Shown in pieces: positions 15,652 to 24,072 of a stretch of DNA of 24,899 bases. This stretch comes from Candidatus Zixiibacteriota bacterium. GTDB taxonomy: Bacteria; Zixibacteria; MSB-5A5; GN15; PGXB01. Positions within the stretch are counted from its first letter, which is position 1. Each line of letters starts with the position of its first letter. The notes beneath the pieces are model-generated. The model was not told where the DNA came from. It did no database searches and saw nothing but the letters and a program-made list of their open reading frames with translations. The stretch lies in the NCBI GenBank assembly GCA_020345705.1, contig CP070766.1, forward strand, positions 2,273,158-2,298,056. The letters run 5' to 3'. Position numbers and translations under genes: made by a program.

Positions 15652-16458
15652 ATGGCCAACGGAATTATTTTTGACATAAAAAGATATGCCATTCATGACG
15701 GCCCCGGAATTCGGACAACCGCGTTTTTTAAAGGTTGTCCGCTGGATTGCAGGTGGTGTCATAATCCTGAGGGCAAAAAGTGCGAACCCGAGACAATTAT
15801 CGTGCGGAATCGCCGAAAGGGTTCGGGGAAATATAAGAAGCGAGAGAAAGAAACCTTCGGCAGGATGGTGACCGTGGAAGACCTGATGACGGAAATCAGG
15901 AAAGACGCGATATTTTATGACCAGTCCTGCGGCGGGATTACATTTTCAGGCGGTGAGCCGATGATGCAAATGGATTTTTTGAATGCGGTGCTTCGCGCCT
16001 GCAAAAGTGACGGGTTTTCAACGGCGCTCGATACGTGCGGTCATGCTCCGCCTGACGATTTTGAACGCATATCGGGATTGGTAGACTTTTTTCTGTATGA
16101 TCTGAAGATGATTGACGATGGCCGACACATGAAATGTATCGGTGTATCTAACAGCCTGATTCTAGACAATCTTGTGATGCTGTCAGAGAAAGGGCACAGG
16201 ATAATTCTTCGTATTCCGCTGATTCCCGGAATCACCGATACTGACGCCAATCTCGCGGACATCTTGAAGTTCATCGAATCTATTAAGAACGTAAATGAGA
16301 TAAGCCTGCTTCCGTATAACAAGTTAGGCGAGGATAAGCTTGGTAAATTTGGAATGAAAAACATATTGGGGCCGCTTCAGACTCAGACGAGAGCGGAACT
16401 GGATCTTAAAGCCGCGCGGTTCAGGTCGCGCGGATATAAAGTGCAAATTGGAGGATAA
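15652..16458 (+). CDS. Glycyl-radical enzyme activase, radical SAM (HypE-like)
   Basis: The 268-residue protein has the radical SAM cluster motif CPLDCRWC (Cys29, Cys33, Cys36), followed by HNPEGK, a signature of PFL-activating enzymes. The SAM-binding segment GGITFSGGEPMMQ (about 93-105) and the TALDTCGHAPP and RIPLIPGITDTDAN segments also match. It would use S-adenosylmethionine to take a hydrogen from Gly762 of the glycyl radical enzyme encoded 6 bases downstream. The region after residue 44, where many activases other than PflA carry a two-cluster ferredoxin insert, is a short basic stretch (RNRRKGSGKYKKREKE) with no cysteines beyond Cys44. It heads the cluster after a 127-base gap with an AT-rich tract (15597-15610) but no convincing promoter pair. 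Confidence 0.92.
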   Translation: MANGIIFDIKRYAIHDGPGIRTTAFFKGCPLDCRWCHNPEGKKCEPETIIVRNRRKGSGKYKKREKETFGRMVTVEDLMTEIRKDAIFYDQSCGGITFSGGEPMMQMDFLNAVLRACKSDGFSTALDTCGHAPPDDFERISGLVDFFLYDLKMIDDGRHMKCIGVSNSLILDNLVMLSEKGHRIILRIPLIPGITDTDANLADILKFIESIKNVNEISLLPYNKLGEDKLGKFGMKNILGPLQTQTRAELDLKAARFRSRGYKVQIGG

Positions 16459-16464
16459 CGGGTT

Positions 16465-18828
16465 GTGAATGATAGGATCAAGAAGCTTCGCAGGCAAAGT
16501 CTGAATGCCAAACCGTCAGTATCGCTTGAAAGAGCCGAGCTTCTCACGAAATTCTACAAAAGCGGCGAAGCCGAGAGAGTTTCAGTCCCGGTCGCGCGGG
16601 CGCTGGCATTCAAGTATATCCTGGAGCACAAGAAAATCTGCATAAATGACGGCGAGCTTATTGTGGGCGAGCGGGGACCGAATCCGAAAGCGACACCGAC
16701 CTATCCTGAGATTTGCACTCACACGCTGAAGGATTTCAAAATCCTTAATGACCGCAGGAAAGTCTCCTTCGCCGTCAGCGACAAGACCAGAAAGATGCAG
16801 AAGGATACAATTATACCGTTCTGGTCGGGGAGGTCTATCCGCGACAGGATTTTCGAGGCCGTTGATCCAGAATGGGTGGCGGCGTACGATGCCGGTATTT
16901 TCACCGAGTTCCGGGAGCAGCGGGCGCCGGGCCATACGGTGCTCGATGATAAAATCTATCACAACGGGTTTCTCGATTTCAAAAGAGACATAGAGCAGAG
17001 CATTGAGAGGCTTGATTTTTATAATGACCCTGAGGCGCCGGCCAAAAGGGAGCAGCTCAGGGCAATGGCCATCGCGGCCGGAGCATTAGTGTTGTACGCC
17101 AGGCGGCATGCCAAAAAATTGAGCGAACTGGCCGCGAAAGAAAGAGACGCCCCCCGCAAAAAAGAACTCAAAGAAATGGCGGAAATATGTGAGAAAGTAC
17201 CGGCTCGCGCTCCGAAGACATTCCGGGAAGCGCTGCAGTACTACTGGTTCGTGCATGTCGGAGTCATAACAGAACTGAATACCTGGGATTCGTTCAATCC
17301 CGGACGGCTGGATCGGCACCTTCTTCCGTTCTATGAAAAGGATTTTAAGGCCGGCATTCTCACCAGGGAACGCGCCCGCGAGCTTCTTCAGGCTTTCTGG
17401 GTAAAGTTCAACAATCAGCCGGCGCCGCCGAAAGTCGGTGTCACCGCCGAGGAGAGCAATACGTACACCGACTTCTGTCTCATCAACCTCGGGGGAGTTA
17501 AGGAGACGGGCGAGGATGCATCCAACGAGCTGACCTATCTTATTCTTGATGTATTAGAAGAAATGCGGCTTCTTCAGCCGAGTTCGATGGTGCAGGTAAG
17601 CAAGAAGAGTCCCGATCGTCTTCTTTATCGGGCGCTGAAAATAATCAGGACCGGATACGGTCAGCCGTCGCTATTTAATACCGAATCGATCGTGGCCGAG
17701 CTGGTCAGGCAGGGCAAGACGGTGCAGGATGCCCGAAACGGCGGGGCCAGTGGATGTGTCGAGACCGGTGCTTTCGGGAAAGAAAGCTACATACTGACGG
17801 GTTACTTCAATCTGACGAAAGTGCTGGAGATCACGCTGAACAACGGCATCGATCCACTTACCGGCAGACAGATCGGTATAAAAAGCGGCGATCCGAAGAA
17901 GTTCAAGACATTCGATGAGCTTTACGATGCTTTTGAAAAACAGCTTCAGTACTTCATCGATGTGAAAATTAAAGGCAACAGGATTATTGAGAGACTATGG
18001 GCGGAGTATCTTCCGGCGCCGTTTCTGTCGATACTCATTGACGATTGTATCGTCAACGGGAAAGATTACAACGACGGCGGGGCAAGGTACAATTCATCGT
18101 ACATCCAGGGTGTCGGGCTCGGCTCCATAACCGATTCGCTGACGGCGATTAATTGCCGCGTTTTTGATAAGAAAGACATTTCCATGACTGCGTTTATTAA
18201 GGCATTACGGGCCAATTTCAAAGGCGCGACGCGGCTGCGGCAGGTGCTGCTGGATGAGACGCCGAAATACGGCAACGATGATGACTATGCCGACGATGTC
18301 ATGCGGCGGATTTTCGAGAGCTATTTCAGACTCATCGACGGGCGGCCCAATACCAAGGGGGGGCATTATCGGATCAATCTTCTGCCGACGACAGTGCACG
18401 TTTATTTCGGAAGCATCACCGGCGCAACGCCTGACGGCAGAAAAGCGTGGGAGCCGCTCTCGGAAGGCATATCGCCGGTTCAGGGGGCGGATCGCAAGGG
18501 GCCGACGGCCGTATTGAAGTCGGCGGGAAAGATTGACCATGTGCGAACCGGCGGGACGCTTCTGAATCAGAAATTTACACCGAGCCTTCTGGCCGATGAT
18601 GACAGCCTCGTCAAGCTCGGGCACCTTATCAGGTCATATTTCAAGATGGACGGGCATCATATTCAGTTTAACGTCGTCACCGCCGAGACGTTACGCAAGG
18701 CCCAGAAGAATCCCGAGAAGTACAAAGACCTGATTGTCCGTGTCGCCGGATACAGCGATTATTTTGTTGATCTCGGCGTCGATCTGCAGAACGAAATCAT
18801 CAAGCGCACCGAGCATGGGCTGATATAA
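16465..18828 (+). CDS. hypD: Glycyl radical enzyme, HypD-like trans-4-hydroxy-L-proline dehydratase
   Basis: The 787-residue enzyme has a thiyl-radical motif GASGCVETG (Cys431, Glu433) and a glycyl-radical loop RVAGYSDYF with Gly762. Residues that I recall as active-site residues of C. difficile HypD all recur with an offset of three: His157, Asp275, Ser331, Asp336, Phe337, Tyr447 and Thr642 for His160, Asp278, Ser334, Asp339, Phe340, Tyr450 and Thr645. HypD dehydrates trans-4-hydroxy-L-proline to pyrroline-5-carboxylate, which ProC reduces to proline. No proC is in the window. The GTG start at 16465 has a GGAGG upstream, about 11 bases away. The radical dies in oxygen, so activity would be anaerobic. 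A related dehydratase of the same clade is the main alternative. Confidence 0.85.
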   Translation: MNDRIKKLRRQSLNAKPSVSLERAELLTKFYKSGEAERVSVPVARALAFKYILEHKKICINDGELIVGERGPNPKATPTYPEICTHTLKDFKILNDRRKVSFAVSDKTRKMQKDTIIPFWSGRSIRDRIFEAVDPEWVAAYDAGIFTEFREQRAPGHTVLDDKIYHNGFLDFKRDIEQSIERLDFYNDPEAPAKREQLRAMAIAAGALVLYARRHAKKLSELAAKERDAPRKKELKEMAEICEKVPARAPKTFREALQYYWFVHVGVITELNTWDSFNPGRLDRHLLPFYEKDFKAGILTRERARELLQAFWVKFNNQPAPPKVGVTAEESNTYTDFCLINLGGVKETGEDASNELTYLILDVLEEMRLLQPSSMVQVSKKSPDRLLYRALKIIRTGYGQPSLFNTESIVAELVRQGKTVQDARNGGASGCVETGAFGKESYILTGYFNLTKVLEITLNNGIDPLTGRQIGIKSGDPKKFKTFDELYDAFEKQLQYFIDVKIKGNRIIERLWAEYLPAPFLSILIDDCIVNGKDYNDGGARYNSSYIQGVGLGSITDSLTAINCRVFDKKDISMTAFIKALRANFKGATRLRQVLLDETPKYGNDDDYADDVMRRIFESYFRLIDGRPNTKGGHYRINLLPTTVHVYFGSITGATPDGRKAWEPLSEGISPVQGADRKGPTAVLKSAGKIDHVRTGGTLLNQKFTPSLLADDDSLVKLGHLIRSYFKMDGHHIQFNVVTAETLRKAQKNPEKYKDLIVRVAGYSDYFVDLGVDLQNEIIKRTEHGLI

Positions 18829-18854
18829 AGCAACTGAAAGGGGAATATGCTTCA

Positions 18855-20252
18855 ATGCCGCAACTGACATTTTATGGTGCTACCGGGACGGTGACCGGGT
18901 CGCGATTTCTTCTTGAATTGAAGGACAAAAAATTCCTTATTGATTGCGGCCTGTTTCAGGGGCCGAAGGAAAACCGCCTGCGCAACTGGGATCCTTTTCC
19001 GATCCCGCCTTCTGAAATCGATGCCGTCATATTAACTCATGCCCATATAGATCACATCGGGTATCTGCCCAGGTTCGGCAAGGACGGTTTCAGAGGACCG
19101 ATAGTCTGTACTTATGCGACGGCTGAGTTGAGTAAAATCCTCTTGAAAGACAGCGCCCACCTGCAGGAGGAGGATGCCCGCTGGGCCAACAAGAAAGGCT
19201 TCTCCAAGCATTCTCCGGCCCTGCCGCTTTTCACCGTCGAGGATGCCGAGGCCTGTCTGGAGCAATTTGAGCCGTTTCATTATGGTGACGACGTCCCCCT
19301 GGCGGACAATATCCGCCTGAAGCTCAAGGATGCCGGGCATATTCTCGGGTCGTCATTGATCGATATAAAAGTTACTAACAACGAACAGGAAAGCAAGAAG
19401 ATAGTCTTCTCCGGCGATTTGGGCAGGCCGGTCCGCGCTATACTGCGGGATCCGACCCAGGTGTACAACGTTGACTATCTGGTTCTCGAGTCAACCTATG
19501 GGGATCGATTGCATGATGATACTTCATTCTATGACCAGCTTGTGAAGGTAATTAACGACAGCGTTGCCCGGGGCGGCGTTCTGGTTATACCTTCCTTTGC
19601 CGTCGGACGGACGCAGACACTTATGTATGTCATCCGCGAGCTTGAAGAACAGGGCAAGATTCCGGTTCTGCCCGTATATGTTGACTCGCCGATGGCGCTG
19701 GAAGCGACAACGGTGTACGAGAAACAGATTCCGCACCAGAACATCCGCAGCCGAGTGCTGACCATAATGGGCAGGAAGATTTTCCGTTCCGGCGATATGC
19801 ACCTGTGTGAATCCAGAAAGAAATCCAAGGCCATAAACGATGTCAAAAGCTTCGCGATAATCATATCGTCGAGCGGGATGATTACCGGCGGAAGAATATT
19901 GCATCATCTGCAGCATCGCCTGCCGGAGCCGAAAAATACTATTCTTTTTGTCGGCTACCAGGCGGAAGGTACAAGAGGACGGACCATTCTCGATGGTGCA
20001 CCGACGGTCAAAATCCACGGTAACGAGGTGCCTGTCAGGGCGAAGGTGGAAAGTATCTCCGGGCTATCCTGCCACGCGGATTATAACGAAACGCTGGCCT
20101 GGCTTATGGGTTTCAATAAGGCGCCCAGGCGAACCTTTGTAATCCACGGTGAATCGCATGCCTCGGCATCTCTGGCGGATAAAATAAGAAGCCGTTTTGA
20201 CTGGCAAGTCTCGGTACCTGATCTGAACGAAAGTTATCTGATTGATCTTTGA
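18855..20252 (+). CDS. Metallo-beta-lactamase/beta-CASP RNA nuclease-like protein
   Basis: The 465-residue protein starts with the metallo-beta-lactamase core, with HAHIDH (His62, His64, Asp66, His67) as the di-zinc motif, then GHILGSS and FSGDLGRP. The beta-CASP domain shows VDSPMA and IISSSGMITGGRILHHL, and the RNA-specificity end shows GLSCHADYNE and FVIHGE. This is the bacterial/archaeal CPSF-like class, distinct from RNase J; members cleave RNA or have unknown substrates. It starts 26 bases after hypD on the same strand, with a GGGG run upstream of the ATG, so it may be co-transcribed. A link to proline metabolism is not evident. Confidence 0.9.
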   Translation: MPQLTFYGATGTVTGSRFLLELKDKKFLIDCGLFQGPKENRLRNWDPFPIPPSEIDAVILTHAHIDHIGYLPRFGKDGFRGPIVCTYATAELSKILLKDSAHLQEEDARWANKKGFSKHSPALPLFTVEDAEACLEQFEPFHYGDDVPLADNIRLKLKDAGHILGSSLIDIKVTNNEQESKKIVFSGDLGRPVRAILRDPTQVYNVDYLVLESTYGDRLHDDTSFYDQLVKVINDSVARGGVLVIPSFAVGRTQTLMYVIRELEEQGKIPVLPVYVDSPMALEATTVYEKQIPHQNIRSRVLTIMGRKIFRSGDMHLCESRKKSKAINDVKSFAIIISSSGMITGGRILHHLQHRLPEPKNTILFVGYQAEGTRGRTILDGAPTVKIHGNEVPVRAKVESISGLSCHADYNETLAWLMGFNKAPRRTFVIHGESHASASLADKIRSRFDWQVSVPDLNESYLIDL

Positions 20253-20327
20253 AATATGTCGCCCGATGAAGCCAGAGTGGGTCAAAATCGTTGCAGTTTC
20301 GGCATTCTTAATACCAGGAGACCAAAC

Positions 20328-20984
20328 ATGAAACCGTACGTCACCCGGGCCAATATCAAATCAAAAGCAGAGCAATGGATAAAATATGTCGCGCCGTACA
20401 ATCGGGACCATCTAAAGATTAAACGTCGAAAGGCAGCCCTGCTTGTTATTGACATGCAGGAGTTTTTTCTCGACCCGGAGTCGCCGACGTTCACCTGCGG
20501 CGGCCACGCCATCCTCCCCGGAGTCGGGAAATTGCTGGAAGCCTTTCGGAACGCCAAACTTCCGGTTATTTTCACAAAGCACGTGCATGACGCAAACGGC
20601 ACTGATGCCGGTATTATGGCCTGGTGGTGGGAGGGTATGTGTCTGGAGGGGACACCCGAAAGCGAAATAACCGGTGAGCTTTCACCGCTGCCGCGGGAGA
20701 AAATCGTCCTTAAGCATCGCTACTCGTCATTCTATAACACCGATCTGGAAACGGTGCTTCGCTGTCTGAAAGTCGAGGATCTCGTTATCTCGGGTATCAT
20801 GACCAACATGTGCTGTGAATCCACGGCGCGGGACGCTTACTATCGGGATTACCGTGTTTTCTTCCCGACCGACGGAACCGGGACAGTGAGTGAAGAGATG
20901 CATCTTGCCAGCCTGCTCAACCTGGCCTTCGGTTTTGCATCTGTGACGACGGTGGATAGGATAATAAAAGATATTTATAAGTAA
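20328..20984 (+). CDS. Isochorismatase-fold cysteine hydrolase
   Basis: The predicted 218-residue protein has the isochorismatase-like triad: Asp42 (LLVIDMQ), Lys129 (VLKHRYSSF) and nucleophile Cys162 (GIMTNMCCESTARDA). The family includes nicotinamidase, carbamoylases and peroxyureidoacrylate amidase. Nothing visible fixes the substrate, though a WWWEGM segment is distinctive. The ATG at 20328 is chosen because AGGAG lies 7-11 bases upstream. An in-frame ATG at 20256 would add 24 residues without a ribosome site, only 4 bases after the previous stop. The gap of 75 bases to the nuclease gene allows co-transcription. Downstream, convergent with the GNAT gene, no clear terminator is seen. Confidence 0.9.
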   Translation: MKPYVTRANIKSKAEQWIKYVAPYNRDHLKIKRRKAALLVIDMQEFFLDPESPTFTCGGHAILPGVGKLLEAFRNAKLPVIFTKHVHDANGTDAGIMAWWWEGMCLEGTPESEITGELSPLPREKIVLKHRYSSFYNTDLETVLRCLKVEDLVISGIMTNMCCESTARDAYYRDYRVFFPTDGTGTVSEEMHLASLLNLAFGFASVTTVDRIIKDIYK

Positions 20985-21020
20985 TACAACCGGGGCAAGT
21001 CTATCCGACACCCGCCTTTC

Positions 21021-21551
21021 TTAATCCGGGGCATCTGACTGCCGCCTGTATTCATGCGCCAGCATTGACATAATGTTGACGGAGACGAATCTGTCGCCCT
21101 GTTTCAAGCTTTCACGATGTACCCCCTCCGGAACAAATCCTTCGGATTCGTAAAGCTTATATGCCCGCTCATTGAACTCGACAACGTCCAGCCACAGGCG
21201 ATGTGCTTCCAGCTTTTCAAAGGCCAGCTTCTTGAGAAGACGCACCGATGCCCGGCCGAATCCCTCGCCCTTTCTGGCAATGACAATCCGCTTGAAGTTA
21301 ATACTTCTGTTCGGATTTTTCAGGCCTATCAGGATTATATATCCAACGACAGCCTTATTCGATTTTTTCTGAATAATCATGTGGGCGATATTGTCGTCCG
21401 CCAGGGCGGAGCGATGCTGATCGATAGGCCACTGCCTGATAAACGACGCGTTTTCATCGTCGTTTTCCAGCTTCAGCACAAGTCCCAGATCGGCTTCAGT
21501 CGTCGGGCGAAAAACAACCGGCCCGTACTGCATCACACCTGCATCTGTCAT
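21021..21551 (-). CDS. GNAT-family N-acetyltransferase, RimJ/RimL-like
   Basis: The 176-residue protein has the GNAT order: an N-terminal strand FRPTTEADLGLVLKLEND, a beta-bulge VVGYIILIGL, then the acetyl-CoA pyrophosphate loop RKGEGFGRASVRLLKKLAF and the C-terminal VVEFNERAYKLYESEGFVPEG (written in parts). These fit the RimJ/RimL-like subgroup, which acetylates protein N-termini or small molecules. The ATG at 21551 is preceded by a strong GGAGGAG on the minus strand. It is convergent with the hydrolase gene and lies downstream of the secreted protein gene on the same strand, but a probable terminator separates those two. Substrate unknown. Confidence 0.9.
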   Translation of the reverse strand: MTDAGVMQYGPVVFRPTTEADLGLVLKLENDDENASFIRQWPIDQHRSALADDNIAHMIIQKKSNKAVVGYIILIGLKNPNRSINFKRIVIARKGEGFGRASVRLLKKLAFEKLEAHRLWLDVVEFNERAYKLYESEGFVPEGVHRESLKQGDRFVSVNIMSMLAHEYRRQSDAPD

Positions 21552-21629
21552 TACTCCTCCTGCCGTGCATGTCCATAATGGTCTGTATGTCGTACTAAAT
21601 CTAATGTGTCAGGGCGAGATTTCAAGGGG

Positions 21630-21648
21630 AAAAAGCGGCGCATAGCCG
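21630..21648 (-). terminator. Probable intrinsic terminator of the dockerin gene
   Basis: On the minus strand CGGC (21648-21645) and GCCG (21639-21636) form a short stem around a 5-base loop, followed by CTTTTT (21635-21630). It lies about 80-95 bases past the stop of the secreted protein gene and before the GNAT gene. The stem is only 4 base pairs, so confidence is moderate. Confidence 0.45.
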
Positions 21649-21661
21649 ATGGAATGGATTG

Positions 21662-21688
21662 GGGTCGGGCCTCATGGAGGCCTGCCCC
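21662..21688. other. GC-rich hairpin downstream of the dockerin gene
   Basis: Arms 21662-21673 and 21677-21688 pair over twelve positions, with one mismatch and one wobble, around a 3-base loop (ATG). It lies 39-65 bases past the stop of the minus-strand secreted protein gene. No thymine run follows on either strand, so it may stabilise the transcript 3' end or act with the terminator beyond it. Confidence 0.5.
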
Positions 21689-21726
21689 GCCGAATCATAT
21701 GATGACCTGACAGGTGAGGTGGCCGG

Positions 21727-23913
21727 CTATTCGGGGATTTCACATGGCTCGGGGCCGTTCTTATACAGGTAATTTATCAGGTACGTGACGTCAAGCAGGT
21801 TGATAGCTTCATCGCAGTTGCTGTCGGCACGGTCGAGCGGGTCAGGTTCCGGTCCGTTTTTGTACAGGTAGTTGATTAAAAAGGTCGCATCCAGGAGGTT
21901 TAAATTCTGGCTGCCGTCGGCGTCACCATTGAGATAATGATATCCCTCTTCGACATCGTAGTCGGTTTCATCCGGCGGTGATCCGGACGGCGGCGGGACG
22001 GCATTGTTGGAAATAACGGTTTCGAAGGAACCGTCAAGCCTGATGCCCAACGAATAAGTTCCCGCTTTGGAATCATCCCCGGACCATGCGTCCTTCATCA
22101 CTTTTTCTGAATAGACTTTTATTGAGTATTTACCTGACTTCGGACGCGGGATAGTAACCCTATCGTTGGTCGGGTTCTCGGTATAGGTCGCCGGGTAAAG
22201 CGTCTGATCCAATTCGGGCAGTGAATCCTTGCCGATGAAATACCCTTCGGGATCGGTAATGATCATGTTAACCGCATCACCCGTCCAGTAGGCGGTGATA
22301 ACCAGGGGACCCGGAATGAGAATGAAGTCCTGGCCGAACTCCGATGTGTTTCCGGCGCTGTCGGTCGCGGTCGAGGTGAGGATGGAGAAGTGGGCCGAGT
22401 CATTGCCGGTCTGGAATACGAAACTGCTATCCGAGCCGCATATTGCGCTACCGACGTAGCTGTAGGCTTCTCCGTGTCCGGTGGGATCGGGGGGTTTTGT
22501 CGAGTCGCCTCCGGGATGAGCAACGAAAAACTCAATTGTGGCATCCTTGGCCGCATGACCGTATATGCTGAATGTACTATCCGGATTCATATGAAGAGAA
22601 TCTATGACCGGGTAATTCAGCAGGTCGTTGGGCCCGGTGTCGCTGTCGTCGGGATCATTCGTCGTCACGCCGTCATCGCCGAGGTCGATACCCAGGAGGT
22701 CATTATCGTAAATCAGGTTGTTTGTAATCGTCATGCCGGTGATGGAATCTCCGGTGACGGCTACGCCGTTGCGCGGGAAGTTGGCAATTGTCAATCCTTC
22801 TATGCACCCGGCCGCATTATCGGTCTCCAGGCCGTTACCGATGATCAGCAAGGAGCCGTCAAGGACAACCGAGTGTGCCCCGCCCGGTGCCGTTGAACCA
22901 AGGATTGAGACAAGTCCCTGAAGAGTCGGAAGGGGTGTTTCCGGCTGGATTGTGCCTGAGACGGCAAAGATGATTGAGTCGGCAAAAGCCGGGTCGAGCG
23001 CCCAGCGAAGTGTGCCCGGTCCCGAATCATCAAGGCTGTTGACGGTGAAAGTGAGATCACAGGCGTCGCCAGCGCCGTCACCGTCACCGTCATTCTGATT
23101 GTCGTTCGGGACTGATATGCAATTGTCACAAACATCGCCGTGATCATCACCATCAGTGTTTTGCTGATCAAAGTTTGCTATCTGCGGACAATTATCGCAG
23201 GCGTCGCCCAGAGTATCCTCATCGCTGTCCGTCTGATCGGGATTATATACGTTCGGGCAGTTATCTTCCGCATCAACTACACTGTCGCAATCCACGTCAT
23301 CAACGCATTCCGCGAAAGTCCAGCAAAAGGGGCCGTTGAAAGGGTGGTTGGAGCTGTCGGGCGGAAAGAGCCAGTCATACATTCCCGCCGGATCGGAGTT
23401 GGGGACGCTGCATGAGTCGATGCAAAACGTTCCCGGCTCTGAAATCGTAAACGCGAACTGCACATACAGAAGCTCCCCGACGTCATTCGGCCAGCCGTCC
23501 ATGCCGGCCGTGGTATGATTTATGGTATCGGGAAGGACGCCGTCCCAGTCAATGCCCCACCAGGAGTTAAACACATTCCAGTAATCTCCAAAGCCGTTCA
23601 GAAGCAGGATGGAACTGTCATCCAGGGTATCCGTGGGCCAGTCAATCGTCTGAACAAACTCACCGTGGACATTACGGTGAATGACGGTTGTAATACTCTG
23701 GTCTGGGCTGAAAAATCGCAGCGGCCAGCTGTAGCCCAGAACGGCCATGGTATCGTTGTTGTCCATGTATATGTCGATGGTGAAGGGGGCTCCGGTCCCC
23801 AGTGTGTCCGGGGCAAGCTGCGGCGAGGCTTCGACTCGAAAAGTAACCGTAGCGGCCGCTTCGTTTATAGGAAGAATCAAGACCAGAGCTGTCAGCAAAG
23901 CAACGTATTTCAT
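21727..23913 (-). CDS. Secreted cohesin-like/TSP3/beta-helix protein with a C-terminal dockerin
   Basis: The predicted 728-residue protein starts with a signal peptide (MKYVALLTALVLILPINEAA, cleavage near residue 20). The N-terminal part (about 21-200) has the beta-rich pattern of cohesin- or carbohydrate-binding-like domains, for example AVLGYSWPLRFFSP and GTFCIDSC. Three thrombospondin-type-3 calcium repeats span about 206-286. A parallel beta-helix-like region with a GPGTLRWAL opening follows (about 289-540), then further beta-rich sequence and a C-terminal dockerin pair (about 657-728). Such proteins are exported and are calcium-dependent in known cases. An in-frame TTG at 23943 would extend the signal by ten residues; the ATG at 23913 with a GGG-rich upstream stretch is preferred. 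It has its own promoter at 24073-24101. The partner or substrate is unknown. Confidence 0.85.
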   Translation of the reverse strand: MKYVALLTALVLILPINEAAATVTFRVEASPQLAPDTLGTGAPFTIDIYMDNNDTMAVLGYSWPLRFFSPDQSITTVIHRNVHGEFVQTIDWPTDTLDDSSILLLNGFGDYWNVFNSWWGIDWDGVLPDTINHTTAGMDGWPNDVGELLYVQFAFTISEPGTFCIDSCSVPNSDPAGMYDWLFPPDSSNHPFNGPFCWTFAECVDDVDCDSVVDAEDNCPNVYNPDQTDSDEDTLGDACDNCPQIANFDQQNTDGDDHGDVCDNCISVPNDNQNDGDGDGAGDACDLTFTVNSLDDSGPGTLRWALDPAFADSIIFAVSGTIQPETPLPTLQGLVSILGSTAPGGAHSVVLDGSLLIIGNGLETDNAAGCIEGLTIANFPRNGVAVTGDSITGMTITNNLIYDNDLLGIDLGDDGVTTNDPDDSDTGPNDLLNYPVIDSLHMNPDSTFSIYGHAAKDATIEFFVAHPGGDSTKPPDPTGHGEAYSYVGSAICGSDSSFVFQTGNDSAHFSILTSTATDSAGNTSEFGQDFILIPGPLVITAYWTGDAVNMIITDPEGYFIGKDSLPELDQTLYPATYTENPTNDRVTIPRPKSGKYSIKVYSEKVMKDAWSGDDSKAGTYSLGIRLDGSFETVISNNAVPPPSGSPPDETDYDVEEGYHYLNGDADGSQNLNLLDATFLINYLYKNGPEPDPLDRADSNCDEAINLLDVTYLINYLYKNGPEPCEIPE
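21730..21945 (-). repeat. Dockerin type I-like repeat pair
   Basis: Two repeats, each an EF-hand-like loop (DADGSQNLNLLD and DSNCDEAINLLD) followed by a helix ending in FLINYLYKNGPEP or YLINYLYKNGPEP. Aspartates and asparagines fill the expected calcium positions. The codons differ between copies, so this is a protein repeat and not a recent DNA duplication. In cellulosomes dockerins bind cohesins; in non-cellulosomal phyla they may bind other cohesin-like domains. Confidence 0.85.
23056..23298 (-). repeat. Thrombospondin type 3 calcium-binding repeats
   Basis: Three successive units contain D-rich loops and paired cysteines: DCDSVVDAEDNCP, then DSDEDTLGDACDNCP, then DGDDHGDVCDNC, with a final DGDGDGAGDACD. 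This is the D-x-D-x-D/N-G/x-x-D-x-C-D-N-C-P pattern of TSP3 repeats, which bind calcium in folded extracellular linkers. Confidence 0.9.
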
Positions 23914-23957
23914 GATGTCCAACCCTTTTAGATGCAATATCAAGTAATCCTTTGTAT

Positions 23958-23991
23958 TATCGGGCGATGTATTATTTATATAACCCCGATA
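23958..23991 (-). other. Leader hairpin upstream of the dockerin gene
   Basis: In the roughly 150-base leader between the predicted promoter and the ATG at 23913, TATCGGG (23991-23985 read on the minus strand) pairs perfectly with CCCGATA (23964-23958) around a 20-base AT-rich loop. It matches no riboswitch I know and could be incidental. Confidence 0.35.
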
Positions 23992-24072
23992 GGCCCCAAA
24001 TACGTTGCGCTGTGTGCTCTTTCGCCGAAATACTAAATCAGGCAGCGTTGTGAGCCGAGTAACTTATAACAC

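Noticed and set aside
20256..20327. Upstream ATG as the start of the cysteine hydrolase
   Set aside because: No ribosome-binding site, and the extra 24 residues do not fit the fold; the ATG at 20328 has AGGAG in place.
15652..20984. Bacterial microcompartment locus around the glycyl radical enzyme
   Set aside because: No shell proteins, aldehyde dehydrogenase or encapsulation peptide; the enzyme is HypD-like, a class normally not compartment-bound.
21727..21945. Recent DNA duplication or mobile repeat at the dockerin pair
   Set aside because: The peptide repeats are alike but the codons differ, so it is an old protein repeat.
23515..23931. Plus-strand open frame of 138 codons opposite the secreted protein
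   Set aside because: It mirrors the signal-peptide and cohesin-like coding region; the minus-strand frame has a signal peptide, repeats and a promoter.
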